Positions 7,995 to 16,714 of a DNA stretch of 64,000 bases are shown here, piece after piece. Each line of letters starts with the position of its first letter. The first letter of the stretch is position 1. Source of the stretch: Spirochaetota bacterium (GTDB taxonomy: Bacteria; Spirochaetota; UBA4802; UBA5550); the NCBI GenBank assembly GCA_016933025.1, contig JAFGBT010000006.1, positions 239,380 through 303,379 on the forward strand, written 5' to 3'. A program made the translations under genes and the position numbers. The notes under the pieces are model-generated. The model did not search any database. It saw nothing but the letters and a program-made list of their open reading frames with translations, and was not told the origin of the DNA.

Positions 7995-9470
7995 ATGAGA
8001 AAAGGGGCCATCATCGGAATAATCATCGCGGTGCTTGCCGTCGCGCTTACCATAACCGGATTCTTCGTCTTTTCATCGAACGACCTTGAAAAAGCCATTG
8101 ATGAATTCGAGGATGGGGACTACAAGGACGCGATCCTGATGCTGAACCACCTTGCCATAACGGCGGACTACGATACTGGCGAGAAGATATACTATTATCG
8201 TTGCCGGGCGATCAACGGCCTCGGATTTCAGCTGGAGGACAAATTCAGCGATGAGCTTGCCGATATCGCGCAGGATAAAAAGAAGAGCAAAGACTACAAT
8301 GAAATCAGGAAAGATATTGAAGAATACCTCGCCGATCTCAATGAGACTATCGGCGGCGACCTCACTCTCGTACCCGCCATGAAGCAGAGCAGGATCGTAC
8401 CGCGGGGAAAATTCTACGAGGAGTTCGTTGCGCGGTATCGGGGAAGCGGGCTTATTGAAGACCTCCGGTTCGAGGAAGTACAGAACCTGGGGAAAACCGA
8501 CCCCGACAGGCTCGTCCCGGCGATGATCAGCTTCTATAACACATATCCTAATACCGATTACATTTCCAGCATGGTAAAAACGATCTTCGACGGCCTGCAG
8601 TCCGGCTCGTTCAACATCCCGGGCAATCAGGACGTCCTCTGGGAGATGATTATCGCCTATGTGAAACGCTACCCCACGAGTCCGGAAACCAACAAGCTCT
8701 TTTCATGCAACGGGGACAACGTCAATCTCCGCAACAGCCCCGGAATTGACGGCAAGCTGGTCGGCAAAATAACCCGCGACGAGATACTCATCCAGCTCGA
8801 AAAATCAATGGACACCACACAGGTTGGCGATGTACGGGATTACTGGTACCGCGTGGCGAGCATCAAGGGTCCGAAGGGCTGGATCTTCGGCAAATTCCTT
8901 GCACCGATAGATCTCTCCAAGTACCGGGAAAAGGCAACCGATGAAAAATGGACGATCGATGAGCACTTCGCCGACTGGAGCGATTCCCACACCCCACTGA
9001 GCTGGGCGCATGTTCCCGGGAGCGATCCGAGCGGGATCAATTTTTCGATGAAGGGCGGGAAAAAGATCGCCGAGCTGAATTCCGCCAAGGGCTCGATGAC
9101 GGGCCTCTTCAGCCGATCAAGCGCCGCGCGGGCGTTCAGTATAGTATCGCGGGCGCGCTTTACGGGAGGCGACGCGTTTATGATCTTCGCGTATGTGCCG
9201 GCCGGGGACCGCGCGTTTTATGTGAGGCTCGGGGAAAGCAGTGTCGATGTATCGGGCAGGACCATCCCGCTCGGCACCCTCGAATGGCACGACTATCTTC
9301 TCACCAGCGAAGACGGCCGCTTCGCGAGCCTCTTCATTGACGGGCAGTTGGTTTCGAGCCGTATCGAGCCGGCACATAACAAGTACTTCACGACCCGGGG
9401 CATCTATATCCTGCACTCGCCGAAAGAGGATAACTCCCGGGGGGAGATGGAGTTCGTGAAGGTCAGATAG
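7995..9470 (+). CDS. Membrane-anchored SH3-domain protein
   Basis: From the ATG at 7995, 14 bases after the previous stop, the protein starts with one transmembrane segment (residues ~5-27, GAIIGIIIAVLAVALTITGFFVF). A helical, TPR-like region follows (DLEKAIDEFEDGDYKDAILMLNHLAI) and then a bacterial SH3 domain around residues 235-300 (DNVNLRNSPGIDGKLVGKITRDE to YWYRVASIKGPKGWIFGKFL). The C-terminal ~190 residues look like an all-beta, possibly lectin-like, domain. The frame is open further upstream to 7854, but that part overlaps the mutase gene and does not look native. SH3 domains of this type often bind cell-wall peptides, so a periplasmic envelope role is likely. The specific function is unknown. 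Confidence 0.75.
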   Translation: MRKGAIIGIIIAVLAVALTITGFFVFSSNDLEKAIDEFEDGDYKDAILMLNHLAITADYDTGEKIYYYRCRAINGLGFQLEDKFSDELADIAQDKKKSKDYNEIRKDIEEYLADLNETIGGDLTLVPAMKQSRIVPRGKFYEEFVARYRGSGLIEDLRFEEVQNLGKTDPDRLVPAMISFYNTYPNTDYISSMVKTIFDGLQSGSFNIPGNQDVLWEMIIAYVKRYPTSPETNKLFSCNGDNVNLRNSPGIDGKLVGKITRDEILIQLEKSMDTTQVGDVRDYWYRVASIKGPKGWIFGKFLAPIDLSKYREKATDEKWTIDEHFADWSDSHTPLSWAHVPGSDPSGINFSMKGGKKIAELNSAKGSMTGLFSRSSAARAFSIVSRARFTGGDAFMIFAYVPAGDRAFYVRLGESSVDVSGRTIPLGTLEWHDYLLTSEDGRFASLFIDGQLVSSRIEPAHNKYFTTRGIYILHSPKEDNSRGEMEFVKVR

Positions 9471-9560
9471 CACACTATAGATTACTCAGAATTGCCCCGC
9501 ATGTTGCCACAGCGCCAATCGCATCAAAGCCGTCTGCCCGATTCACATGATTCATCGGCG

Positions 9561-10526
9561 ATGGCCAGGGCCATCAGAGAGATGAATCGCCATGGCTCAC
9601 GGAGAGTTCCTTTCATTTTCATAATCGATTATTCCATGCAGAAGCCGGTAATTATCCCTATCGATGCCGTGGACCCTGCCGCAATACTCTACGATTTCAA
9701 TGGATTTACAAATTCAACGGGATATACGCCGCTGGGCAGCAAGCTGCGTCTCGAAAAAAAACCTGTCTCATATGACACATACAAATCCGCCTTTGACATA
9801 GTAGTAAACCATCAGCTGGAGGGCGACTCATACCTCGCGAACCTGACCTTCCCCACGCAGATTGATATTAATCTTTCACTAAAAGAGATATTCCATCATT
9901 CAGAAGCACCTTACAGATTGTGGTTGAAAGACAGATTCGTCGTTTTTTCTCCAGAACCGTTCATACGCATAAGTAACGCCAGGATATCATCATTCCCGAT
10001 GAAAGGAACCATCGATGCGTCAATTCCCGGCGCGAGAGAGCTTCTCATCGGCAACGAGAAAGAATTCGCCGAGCACCTCACCATCGTGGATCTCATCCGG
10101 AATGACCTCAACAGGGTGTCATCCGGGGTATCCGTTGCTCGCTTTCGTTATATTGAAGAAATCGACACCCACGCCGGCCGTCTGCTCCAGTCAAGCTCGC
10201 AGATAACCGGAACCCTTATACGCGATTACAATACAATCATCGGGAACATACTCGCGGCCCTCCTCCCGGCAGGTTCCATCACCGGTGCGCCGAAGAAAAA
10301 AACCGTCGAAATAATCAGGAAAGCTGAGAACTACGAGAGGGCCTATTACACGGGCGTATGCGGCTTCTTTGATGGAGAAACCCTCGACAGCTGCGTAATG
10401 ATTCGTTTTATTGAAAAAACCGATGCAGGGGCCTTCTTCAAAAGCGGAGGCGGAATAACTGTATATAGCGATCCGATGCACGAATACCAGGAACTCATCG
10501 AGAAAGTCTATGTCCCGATTATTTGA
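9561..10526 (+). CDS. pabB: Aminodeoxychorismate synthase component I
   Basis: This chorismate-binding enzyme of about 321 residues makes 4-amino-4-deoxychorismate for folate. Family motifs are SYLANLTFPTQID, RLWLKDRFVVFSPEPFIRI, the PMKGTIDA segment, FAEHLTIVDLIRNDLNRVS and PAGSITGAPKKKTVEII with the active-site GAPK, then YYTGVCGFFDG. It is the short PabB form lacking a long N-terminal region. The next gene is a class IV aminotransferase homologue overlapping by 17 bp, the usual PabC partner, which favours PabB over anthranilate synthase TrpE. The ATG at 9561 is preferred because homologues begin near here; a TTG at 9492 is possible. No glutaminase (PabA) lies nearby. Confidence 0.85.
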   Translation: MARAIREMNRHGSRRVPFIFIIDYSMQKPVIIPIDAVDPAAILYDFNGFTNSTGYTPLGSKLRLEKKPVSYDTYKSAFDIVVNHQLEGDSYLANLTFPTQIDINLSLKEIFHHSEAPYRLWLKDRFVVFSPEPFIRISNARISSFPMKGTIDASIPGARELLIGNEKEFAEHLTIVDLIRNDLNRVSSGVSVARFRYIEEIDTHAGRLLQSSSQITGTLIRDYNTIIGNILAALLPAGSITGAPKKKTVEIIRKAENYERAYYTGVCGFFDGETLDSCVMIRFIEKTDAGAFFKSGGGITVYSDPMHEYQELIEKVYVPII

Positions 10527-11106
10527 AACCATACGAGTCAGAAACGGCATTCCGGATAACATTCCTTTTCACGCCGTCCGGATGAACAATTCAAGAAAAG
10601 AACTCCTCGGCTGCGAGGATCATATTGATCTTCAAGCAGCATTAATTGTGCCGGAGCGCTGCAGCGCCGGCAGATACAAGTGCAGAGTGGTTTATTCCAC
10701 CGAAATACATGATGTTACGTTTGAACCCTATGCGGGCCGCGTCATTGAGAGCCTACAAGTCATCAAGTGCGACTGGATTGAATACCGACACAAATACTGC
10801 GACAGGGACATGATTGATCAGTTATACGGCCTGAGGGGCCACTGCGATGACATACTCATCATAAAAAACAACCGCGTCACCGATACGTCTATAGGCAATA
10901 TTGTTTTTTATGATGGCAGCCGATGGATTACCTCGGATACACCTCTTCTCAAAGGAACAAAGCGGGAACAACTGCTGTCCGCAGGGAAAATCACCGAAGC
11001 TAAAATTGGCGCAACTGATATCATCGGTTTTAAAAAATCATGCATCATAAATGCCATGCTTGATATAGACGAGGCTTCTGTCGAAATCGGTAAAATTATT
11101 ATATAA
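10510..11106 (+). CDS. pabC: Aminodeoxychorismate lyase-like class IV aminotransferase
   Basis: The 198-residue protein resembles PabC, the PLP enzyme that releases p-aminobenzoate from aminodeoxychorismate. It shows the short N-terminal LFETIRV of the class, the YRHKYCDRD segment carrying the PLP lysine region (IEYRHKYCDR), DDILIIKNNRVTDTSIGNIVF and the late LLKGTKREQLL. It is shorter than typical PabC (~260) because the N-terminal domain is compact, as in the PabC halves of PabBC fusions. It overlaps pabB by 17 bp, so the two are translated together. Function is supported by both motif and context. Confidence 0.82.
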   Translation: MSRLFETIRVRNGIPDNIPFHAVRMNNSRKELLGCEDHIDLQAALIVPERCSAGRYKCRVVYSTEIHDVTFEPYAGRVIESLQVIKCDWIEYRHKYCDRDMIDQLYGLRGHCDDILIIKNNRVTDTSIGNIVFYDGSRWITSDTPLLKGTKREQLLSAGKITEAKIGATDIIGFKKSCIINAMLDIDEASVEIGKIII

Positions 11107-11142
11107 TACAGTCAGGAGACCTGTCGTACAGGAATAGCGGCA

Positions 11143-12183
11143 TCACATCCCGATATCCTTGAACGTCCCCATCTCATTGATGATTTTTACCGCCCCTTCG
11201 ATCACCTGAAACACCAGCGCGGCTCCAGTCCCCTCCCCGAGCCGCATATCAAGCGCCAGGATCGGCTCCAGACCGAGAATCCTGCTAATCACGGCAACAC
11301 CCGGCTCCGCGCTCGCGTGAGAAGTAAACATAAAATCCCGCGCGCCGGGGTGCATCTTCACCGCAGCCACGGCGGCTGCGCCGGCAATGAATCCGTCGAT
11401 CACGATCGGCCTTCTTCTGGCCGCGGCCGCCAGGTAACATCCTGCAAGGCCGGCGATATCAAACCCGCCGACCTTAGCGAGCACGTCTACAGAATCGGCC
11501 GGGTCAGGACGGTTCAGCTCAAGGGCCCTCCGAATCACGTCTTTTTTATGGCGCAGCCCATCGTCTGTGAGACCAGCTCCCCGCCCGACGATCTCGTCGA
11601 TATTCCATCCGGTCAGGGCGTAGAGGACAGCGCTTGAAGTTGTCGTGTTGCCTATGCCGATTTCACCGGTTCCAAGAATGTCAGCCCCGGCATCGATCGC
11701 GCCATTCGTCTCTTCGATACCGATCTCGATTGCCCGCACCGCCTCGTCTCGCGCCATGGCCGGTCCCTTTGTCATGTTGGATGTGCCCCGACGGATTTTT
11801 CGGTCGACTATGCCTCCCCGCGTGACATCGCCGTAGAGGCCGAGATCAACAACCACCAGCTCGGCGCCCGCGTGACGCGCCAGCACCGAAACGCCGGACA
11901 TACCCCGCAGCATCATTTCGGCCACAAGGGTGCTAATTTCACTCGGGAACGAGCTGACCTTTTCTTCAGTAACGCCGTTGTCACCGCACATGACGAGTAT
12001 TGTTTTTTTCCTAACAGAGCCGCCGACCGAGCCATGTATGCCAGCAAGCTTTACCGCGATGTCTTCCAGCCGCCCCAGGCTTCCCGGAGGCTTAAGGAGA
12101 CTATCAAGCCTTGTCCTGGCCGCCGACATGGCGCGCCCGTCAGGGGGGCGAACATTATTCATAGTTGAATCGATTAAACCCAT
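11143..12183 (-). CDS. cobT: Nicotinate-nucleotide--dimethylbenzimidazole phosphoribosyltransferase
   Basis: CobT makes alpha-ribazole phosphate for the lower ligand of cobalamin. Recognisable blocks are LDSLLKPPGSLGRLEDIAVKLAGI, VMCGDNGVTEEKVSSFP, the GISGVSVLAR-like MSGVSVLARHAGAELVVVDLG stretch, GEIGIGNTTTSSAVL, and near the end FTSHASAEPG plus LDMRLGEGTGAALVF with the catalytic Glu. The ATG at 12183 has AAGGGAA about 8 bases upstream; an open frame reaching to 12288 lacks family similarity. It is the last gene of the cob cluster on this strand. Length (about 346) is normal. Confidence 0.93.
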   Translation of the reverse strand: MGLIDSTMNNVRPPDGRAMSAARTRLDSLLKPPGSLGRLEDIAVKLAGIHGSVGGSVRKKTILVMCGDNGVTEEKVSSFPSEISTLVAEMMLRGMSGVSVLARHAGAELVVVDLGLYGDVTRGGIVDRKIRRGTSNMTKGPAMARDEAVRAIEIGIEETNGAIDAGADILGTGEIGIGNTTTSSAVLYALTGWNIDEIVGRGAGLTDDGLRHKKDVIRRALELNRPDPADSVDVLAKVGGFDIAGLAGCYLAAAARRRPIVIDGFIAGAAAVAAVKMHPGARDFMFTSHASAEPGVAVISRILGLEPILALDMRLGEGTGAALVFQVIEGAVKIINEMGTFKDIGM

Positions 12184-12220
12184 ACAAAAATTCCCTTGTC
12201 GCTGGTAATTAAACATTGAT

Positions 12221-12658
12221 TCATAATATTCTTTCAATGTGAAGGGGAAATCCCCAGTAAAATTTCCAGCAGATAATATTGTCAACAAGCTCTTTTATTA
12301 TAATATAATTTTTTTGATGATAGTTATCGCCAATATTATCTTTTACAACTTTATTCAGATATCGTTTTACCGCATATGCCAATAAAAATGAAACAGACAT
12401 CTTGCGCAACCTTCTCATATCCTGAAAGTACTCGTAGTCATCAATTCGGTATTTTATATGAAAGGTATGCCAATCATCAGGCCCCTTCCTTTCCTGGTAT
12501 CTTACCAGCCTGCCGAATTCTCCCGGATTATTAACATCATTCATTAATTTCTTTAACAAAATAACAATCAGTTCAGAAGGAGAGACTCCCCTCGACACAG
12601 CTACCGATGTAATTTTCTTTAGAATTCCAACATCAATATTCAATGTAGTTTTCATCAT
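12221..12658 (-). CDS. Ribbon-helix-helix DNA-binding protein
   Basis: The N-terminal ~45 residues (MMKTTLNIDVGILKKITSVA then VSRGVSPSELIVILLKKL) fit a CopG/MetJ-like ribbon-helix-helix: a short beta strand followed by two helices. The remaining ~100 residues (YQERKGPDDWHTFHIKYRIDD, FQDMRRLRKMSVSFLLAYAVKRYLNK) I do not recognise. The ATG at 12658 follows AAGGAAGG, a strong ribosome site. Two near-palindromes (see the operator entry) lie 25 and 77 bases upstream, suggesting autorepression. It sits between cobT and cobS, yet no cobalamin role is known for such proteins. No toxin partner is adjacent. Confidence 0.72.
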   Translation of the reverse strand: MMKTTLNIDVGILKKITSVAVSRGVSPSELIVILLKKLMNDVNNPGEFGRLVRYQERKGPDDWHTFHIKYRIDDYEYFQDMRRLRKMSVSFLLAYAVKRYLNKVVKDNIGDNYHQKNYIIIKELVDNIICWKFYWGFPLHIERIL

Positions 12659-12682
12659 CCTCGGCCTTCCTTTATCGTACTT

Positions 12683-12746
12683 GTAAATATTTACGAATAA
12701 CAACAGCCAGTGATGAAATTTTTTTATCTATACTGTAAATTTTTAC
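12683..12746. promoter_or_regulatory. Paired GTAAAwwTTTAC palindromes, candidate operators
   Basis: GTAAATATTTAC at 12683-12694 is a perfect 12-bp palindrome. GTAAATTTTTAC at 12735-12746 has the same arms GTAAA/TTTAC. They are 52 bp apart, about five helical turns, in the promoter region of the ribbon-helix-helix gene and just past the end of cobS. Ribbon-helix-helix repressors commonly bind repeated short palindromes, so autoregulation is plausible; it is inferred from position only. Confidence 0.5.
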
Positions 12747-12761
12747 GCAATAGTGTACATC

Positions 12762-13550
12762 CTACAAAAAAACCAAATGCTGCCATGAGAAAAGCTTATC
12801 CAGGACCAGCACGGATAGAAGAAACACCACCTCGGAAAGTTCAATCACCGCACCGATAACGTCTCCCGTTATCCCGCCTATTCTGAATTTTGCGTAAAGA
12901 TTCGCTGCAAGAGCAAAAGCAATGATAATCATGACAAGGGGAATAAGGGCCAACCGCAAGAACAGGACGGATGCAACGCATGCCGCGATTGTGGCAAGGA
13001 CAATTTCGACGGCTCCTGTGTGCCTGACAAGCCCGGCCGCCGGGCCCGTATCGTTTTCCCGTGCATAAGGAGAGAGTCCGGCGCTCCACGCAATTGTCAT
13101 TCTCGAGAGTACGGGCATTACAACGATGCATCGTGCCAGATATGCATCCGGAAGCGAAAACAGCAGAAGATATTTCACCAGAAGTGTCAAGAACAGGGCG
13201 ATGGCGCCGCTGGTACCGAGGCGTGAATCCTTCATGATGGACAGGACCCGCTCGCGCTCGCGGTAACTGAAGAAACCGTCAAAGGTGTCGGCCAGGCCGT
13301 CGAGGTGGAGCCCGCCGGTGACACCGATCTCTGCTATCATCGCGGCAATGACCGCAACAGACGTATTATCCAGAAGGCCGAACAAGAGGTATGCGCCGAC
13401 CGATATCATGCCGATGAGGAGTCCGATGATGGGCGCGAATGCCGAGCCGGCCGCAAATGCCCGGTCGTCGTATTCAAGCCTGATAGGGACAGGAATCCTC
13501 GTCAGAAATTGGAGATGCAAAATGAAACCCCTGATATAATTGCCGATCAT
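12762..13550 (-). CDS. cobS: Adenosylcobinamide-GDP ribazoletransferase
   Basis: CobS joins adenosylcobinamide-GDP to alpha-ribazole in the last step of cobalamin assembly at the inner membrane. The 262-residue protein is strongly hydrophobic with about seven helices and has the family motifs FLTRIPVP near residue 15, GGLHLDGLADTFDGFFS around residue 80 with acidic residues for Mg, and MKDSRLGTSGAIALFL. It lies 34 bp after cobU in the direction of transcription, and the ribbon-helix-helix gene follows. Identity is clear. Confidence 0.93.
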   Translation of the reverse strand: MIGNYIRGFILHLQFLTRIPVPIRLEYDDRAFAAGSAFAPIIGLLIGMISVGAYLLFGLLDNTSVAVIAAMIAEIGVTGGLHLDGLADTFDGFFSYRERERVLSIMKDSRLGTSGAIALFLTLLVKYLLLFSLPDAYLARCIVVMPVLSRMTIAWSAGLSPYARENDTGPAAGLVRHTGAVEIVLATIAACVASVLFLRLALIPLVMIIIAFALAANLYAKFRIGGITGDVIGAVIELSEVVFLLSVLVLDKLFSWQHLVFL

Positions 13551-13584
13551 CTACCGTAACCAAACCATGTAATTTGTTGGCGGG

Positions 13585-14151
13585 TTATCCCTTAACCTTC
13601 ATCGGGATCCCGGAGATCATAAAGTATACCAAATCAGCGGCGCCGGCTATCTCCTGGTTGATCTTTCCGGCAATGTCGCGGTAATGCCTTCCCAGCGGCG
13701 TCGCAGGCACCAGCCCCATGCCGAGCTCATTCGAAACAATGATGGTCTCTCCCTTGAACTCGCGCGCAAGCGTCACTAAATCGGAAACCTCCATCCTTAT
13801 CTCCTTCTCGAGCTTATCCACATCTTCCATGCTCGCGCGGTCCCATTCGATCCGGGAATCGACAACCATCCTATTGTTGATCATTAAGGTAACGCAATCG
13901 AAGAGGATGTGACACCTTCCCTCGAGTTTCCCTTTCAGTGTAGCGGCAAGGTCGCGATAACATTCGACGGTCACCCATGCAGGGTCGCGATGGGAACGGT
14001 GCCTGGCGATCCGGTCCCTCATCTCATCGTCAAACCCGAGAGCCGTGGCCACGTACAGAACATCCTTTTTGCCCGATAAAAGGGTCTCGGCGAAGCGGCT
14101 TTTTCCGCTCCTGGCGCCTCCGGTGATGAAGATTATTTTGCCCATGATCAT
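13585..14151 (-). CDS. cobU: Adenosylcobinamide kinase / guanylyltransferase
   Basis: The 188-residue protein has the P-loop GGARSGKS at residues 10-17 and the CobU blocks DVLYVATALGFDDEM, RIARHRSHRDPAWVTVE, ILFDCVTLMINN and IIVSNELGMGLVPATPLGRHYRDIAGKINQ. It phosphorylates and guanylylates cobinamide before CobS acts. It is the first cob gene on the minus strand and is divergent from the riboswitch-controlled receptor gene. With cobT and cobS it forms a minimal set for finishing cobalamin from salvaged cobinamide; corrin-ring genes are not seen in this window. Confidence 0.92.
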   Translation of the reverse strand: MIMGKIIFITGGARSGKSRFAETLLSGKKDVLYVATALGFDDEMRDRIARHRSHRDPAWVTVECYRDLAATLKGKLEGRCHILFDCVTLMINNRMVVDSRIEWDRASMEDVDKLEKEIRMEVSDLVTLAREFKGETIIVSNELGMGLVPATPLGRHYRDIAGKINQEIAGAADLVYFMISGIPMKVKG

Positions 14152-14284
14152 TCTGGACTACAATCCATTGTTTTTGACAATAAAAAAATATATTACCGAT
14201 AACCATCTAACAATTAAAGAGACAATATTTTTTTCTTGACAGCATTGCATTGCGACTTCTAATGTCACTCATTGTTCTTTAAAA

Positions 14285-14420
14285 CAACTGGAGGAAGTCG
14301 GGTGAAAATCCCGCGCTGACCCGCAACTGTGATTCCGCCATGTCGGATAAGCCAGAACTTCCATTAACTGCGATGTCCTCGAGGAAAGGGAGCCGGTTAG
14401 CCAAGCTTCTTCATGAAGCC
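14285..14420 (+). ncRNA. Cobalamin riboswitch upstream of the BtuB-like receptor
   Basis: The stretch GGTGAAAATCCCGCGCTGAC at 14301-14320, followed by CCGCAACTGTGA and, after a variable arm, AAGCCAGAAC (the B12 box), is the conserved core of the cobalamin riboswitch. GAAGT before it and ACTTC after it can close the base helix. A downstream domain (GAGGAAAGGGAGCCGGTTAG) and then an intrinsic terminator lead into the receptor gene at 14530. The expected action is repression when adenosylcobalamin or a related corrinoid is abundant. Edges are approximate. Confidence 0.9.
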
Positions 14421-14435
14421 CATGTCTGACAAATC

Positions 14436-14465
14436 AAAGCATGCCCTCGGGTATGCTTTTTTATT
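14436..14465 (+). terminator. Intrinsic terminator of the cobalamin riboswitch
   Basis: AAAGCATGCC, loop CTC, GGGTATGCTTT form an 11-bp stem (one G-T pair) followed by a run of T. It lies between the riboswitch and the receptor start codon, so it is the probable expression platform for transcriptional control. Confidence 0.8.
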
Positions 14466-14529
14466 AAGCATCCCCCTGTCGCGACTCGGATATCCACCTG
14501 TTGTTTAAAAACCATATTGGAGGAGTTAT

Positions 14530-16623
14530 ATGAAGAAGCTCGTCTATGCGTTCCTGTCACTGATGTTATGTCTTTTACTTCACGGATATTCATACGGTCA
14601 GGAAGTCAACGACACAATTGACGGCGACAGTGCAATCGGGGAAGAACCCCAGACCCGGGATAACAGATCCGAGAATGAGGCTGTAGCCGCTGATGAAGAG
14701 GATAAAACCGCAGCTGCAGAAATCGTCATAACTGCCACAAAAACTGGAATCAGGAAGAAGGAGACCGGCGCGTCGATCACGGTAATTACCGCGGAGGAGA
14801 TCGAGCAGAAGAAAAAAAACTTCGTGGTCGACATGCTCAAGGACACCGCCGGGATAAGCGTGACCCAGAGTTCGCCCCTGGGAGGAATCGCAGATTTGAA
14901 CATGCGTGGGACCGCTTCCAACCATGTCACAGTCCTCATTGACGGCGTCAAGGTGAACGACCCGTCCCAGGCAGGGCACGGGTTTGATTTCGCACATCTT
15001 TCCACAGACAATATCGAGCGAATCGAGATCGTGCGCGGCTCCCAGAGCGTGCTGTACGGGTCGGACGCCATCGGCGGGGGCATCAATATCATTACGAAAA
15101 AAGGAGAAGGCAAACCTAAGGTCTCGATCAAGGCAGAGGGAGGATCATTTAAAACCTTCAAGGAATCTGCCGGCGTGAGCGGCGGGACCGACTGGGCCTA
15201 TTATTCCTTCAATGTTGCGCGGACCGATTCGCAGGGATTTACTCGTACGTCAAGCTGGAAAGGAATACGCAAGTCGTTTTTGCGCCGGCATTACACAGAC
15301 GGATACGACAACACGGCTGTATCGACCAACCTGGGGATCAAAACACTGCATGACAGCTGGCTTTCATTTACTCTGCGCTTCACCGATGCCAATATGGATA
15401 TCGCCAACGGGGCTTACGAGGAGGATAAAAACCATACCTTCCACAATCAAAACCTCGCTTTTAATGTGAAATACAGTATTCCCATTTTCCAGTGGTGGGA
15501 GTCAAGTCTCGTCTTTTCATATATGAATCAATTGACGCGGGACAAGAACCTCCCTGATTTTTACGAATATGCCACATCGGTATATAACTACGGCGCCTTC
15601 GCTTCATTCGGATATTCGAACATGACCTTTCACGGCAAGCTCATGGCGGGCGAATGGAAAAACACATTTTCCATTAATGACATGGATGAAATTGTCTGCG
15701 GCGTTTCGTATGAAAAAGAATATGCCCAGACTGTACCGTACTGGTTTTCATTCAACGAATTTTTCTCCGCGGCCATGGACGGGACCGCCCCGATCGACAA
15801 AAACGCAGGCACCTGGGCGGTCTACGCGCAAAATCATCTTAAACTATACAAGCGGATATTCGTAATCGCCGGGGCGCGTTACACCCGGCCTGACCATTTT
15901 CATGACAGCGTGGATTTCGGGGTATCGGGATCATTCATCGTTCCGGTGGCCGAAACGCGGTTCAAGGCAAGCGTCGGTTCCGGTTATAAGATCCCCTCCC
16001 TGTACCAGCTTTACAACGCCTTTGAGCGCTTCAACAGATATACCTTCGCATACCTGAATCCGGAGGAGACCCTGAGCTATGATATCGGGATCGAGCAGCC
16101 GCTCTGGGAAAAGAAGATCACGTTCGAGATTAATTACTTCAGCATCGATTATATAAACATGATCGTGTATGATACGAATCTCGATAATTGGGGCAGGTAC
16201 TGGAACAGCAACGCGCTCACGCGCGGCGTGGAATGTATCGCGTCCATCACGCCCATCGACGACCTGACGTTCAGAGGCTACTATACCTTCACGCGTGCGC
16301 ACGACAAGACACTCCATACCGGTGATCTGCTGAGAAGGCCGAGACACCAGGCCGGCGTCAGCGTTAATTATGCATTTCTCCAGAATGGCAATGTGAATCT
16401 TTCATTCACCTACGTTGGCGCGCGGCGTGATTACTGGAGATACCCCTATTTCAACCGGATGGATTCGTACTATAAGTTCGACCTCGCCGCATCATGGTGG
16501 ATAATCGAACAGCTTCAGGCCTACATTCGGATAGAAAACGTCCTGGACAGGAAATACGAGGAAGTGCGCGGCTACCGTGCCGCCCCATGCTCGGTTTACG
16601 GCGGGTTGAAGGCGGAATTTTGA
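14530..16623 (+). CDS. btuB: TonB-dependent vitamin B12 receptor, BtuB-like
   Basis: The 697-residue outer-membrane receptor has a signal peptide (MKKLVYAFLSLMLCLLLHGY, cleaved near SYGQ), a TonB box (EIVITATKTG, around residue 68), a plug domain (IEQKKKNFVVDMLKDTAG; DLNMRGTASNHVTVLIDGVK; IEIVRGSQSVLYGSDAIGGGINIITKKG) and a 22-strand barrel ending in VYGGLKAEF with terminal Phe. The plug resembles BtuB. The upstream cobalamin riboswitch makes corrinoid the probable substrate. GGAGGAG lies 5-6 bases before the ATG. A BtuFCD-like importer lies about 9 kb upstream; TonB/ExbBD are not in the window. Confidence 0.93.
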   Translation: MKKLVYAFLSLMLCLLLHGYSYGQEVNDTIDGDSAIGEEPQTRDNRSENEAVAADEEDKTAAAEIVITATKTGIRKKETGASITVITAEEIEQKKKNFVVDMLKDTAGISVTQSSPLGGIADLNMRGTASNHVTVLIDGVKVNDPSQAGHGFDFAHLSTDNIERIEIVRGSQSVLYGSDAIGGGINIITKKGEGKPKVSIKAEGGSFKTFKESAGVSGGTDWAYYSFNVARTDSQGFTRTSSWKGIRKSFLRRHYTDGYDNTAVSTNLGIKTLHDSWLSFTLRFTDANMDIANGAYEEDKNHTFHNQNLAFNVKYSIPIFQWWESSLVFSYMNQLTRDKNLPDFYEYATSVYNYGAFASFGYSNMTFHGKLMAGEWKNTFSINDMDEIVCGVSYEKEYAQTVPYWFSFNEFFSAAMDGTAPIDKNAGTWAVYAQNHLKLYKRIFVIAGARYTRPDHFHDSVDFGVSGSFIVPVAETRFKASVGSGYKIPSLYQLYNAFERFNRYTFAYLNPEETLSYDIGIEQPLWEKKITFEINYFSIDYINMIVYDTNLDNWGRYWNSNALTRGVECIASITPIDDLTFRGYYTFTRAHDKTLHTGDLLRRPRHQAGVSVNYAFLQNGNVNLSFTYVGARRDYWRYPYFNRMDSYYKFDLAASWWIIEQLQAYIRIENVLDRKYEEVRGYRAAPCSVYGGLKAEF

Positions 16624-16714
16624 CGCATGGCGGTCATTGGAGGCGGGGTTGCGCAACCTCGCCTCCATCGGGAACGCGCTTGACAGGAACGTGCCTTCTT
16701 GCTACCTGATTCAC

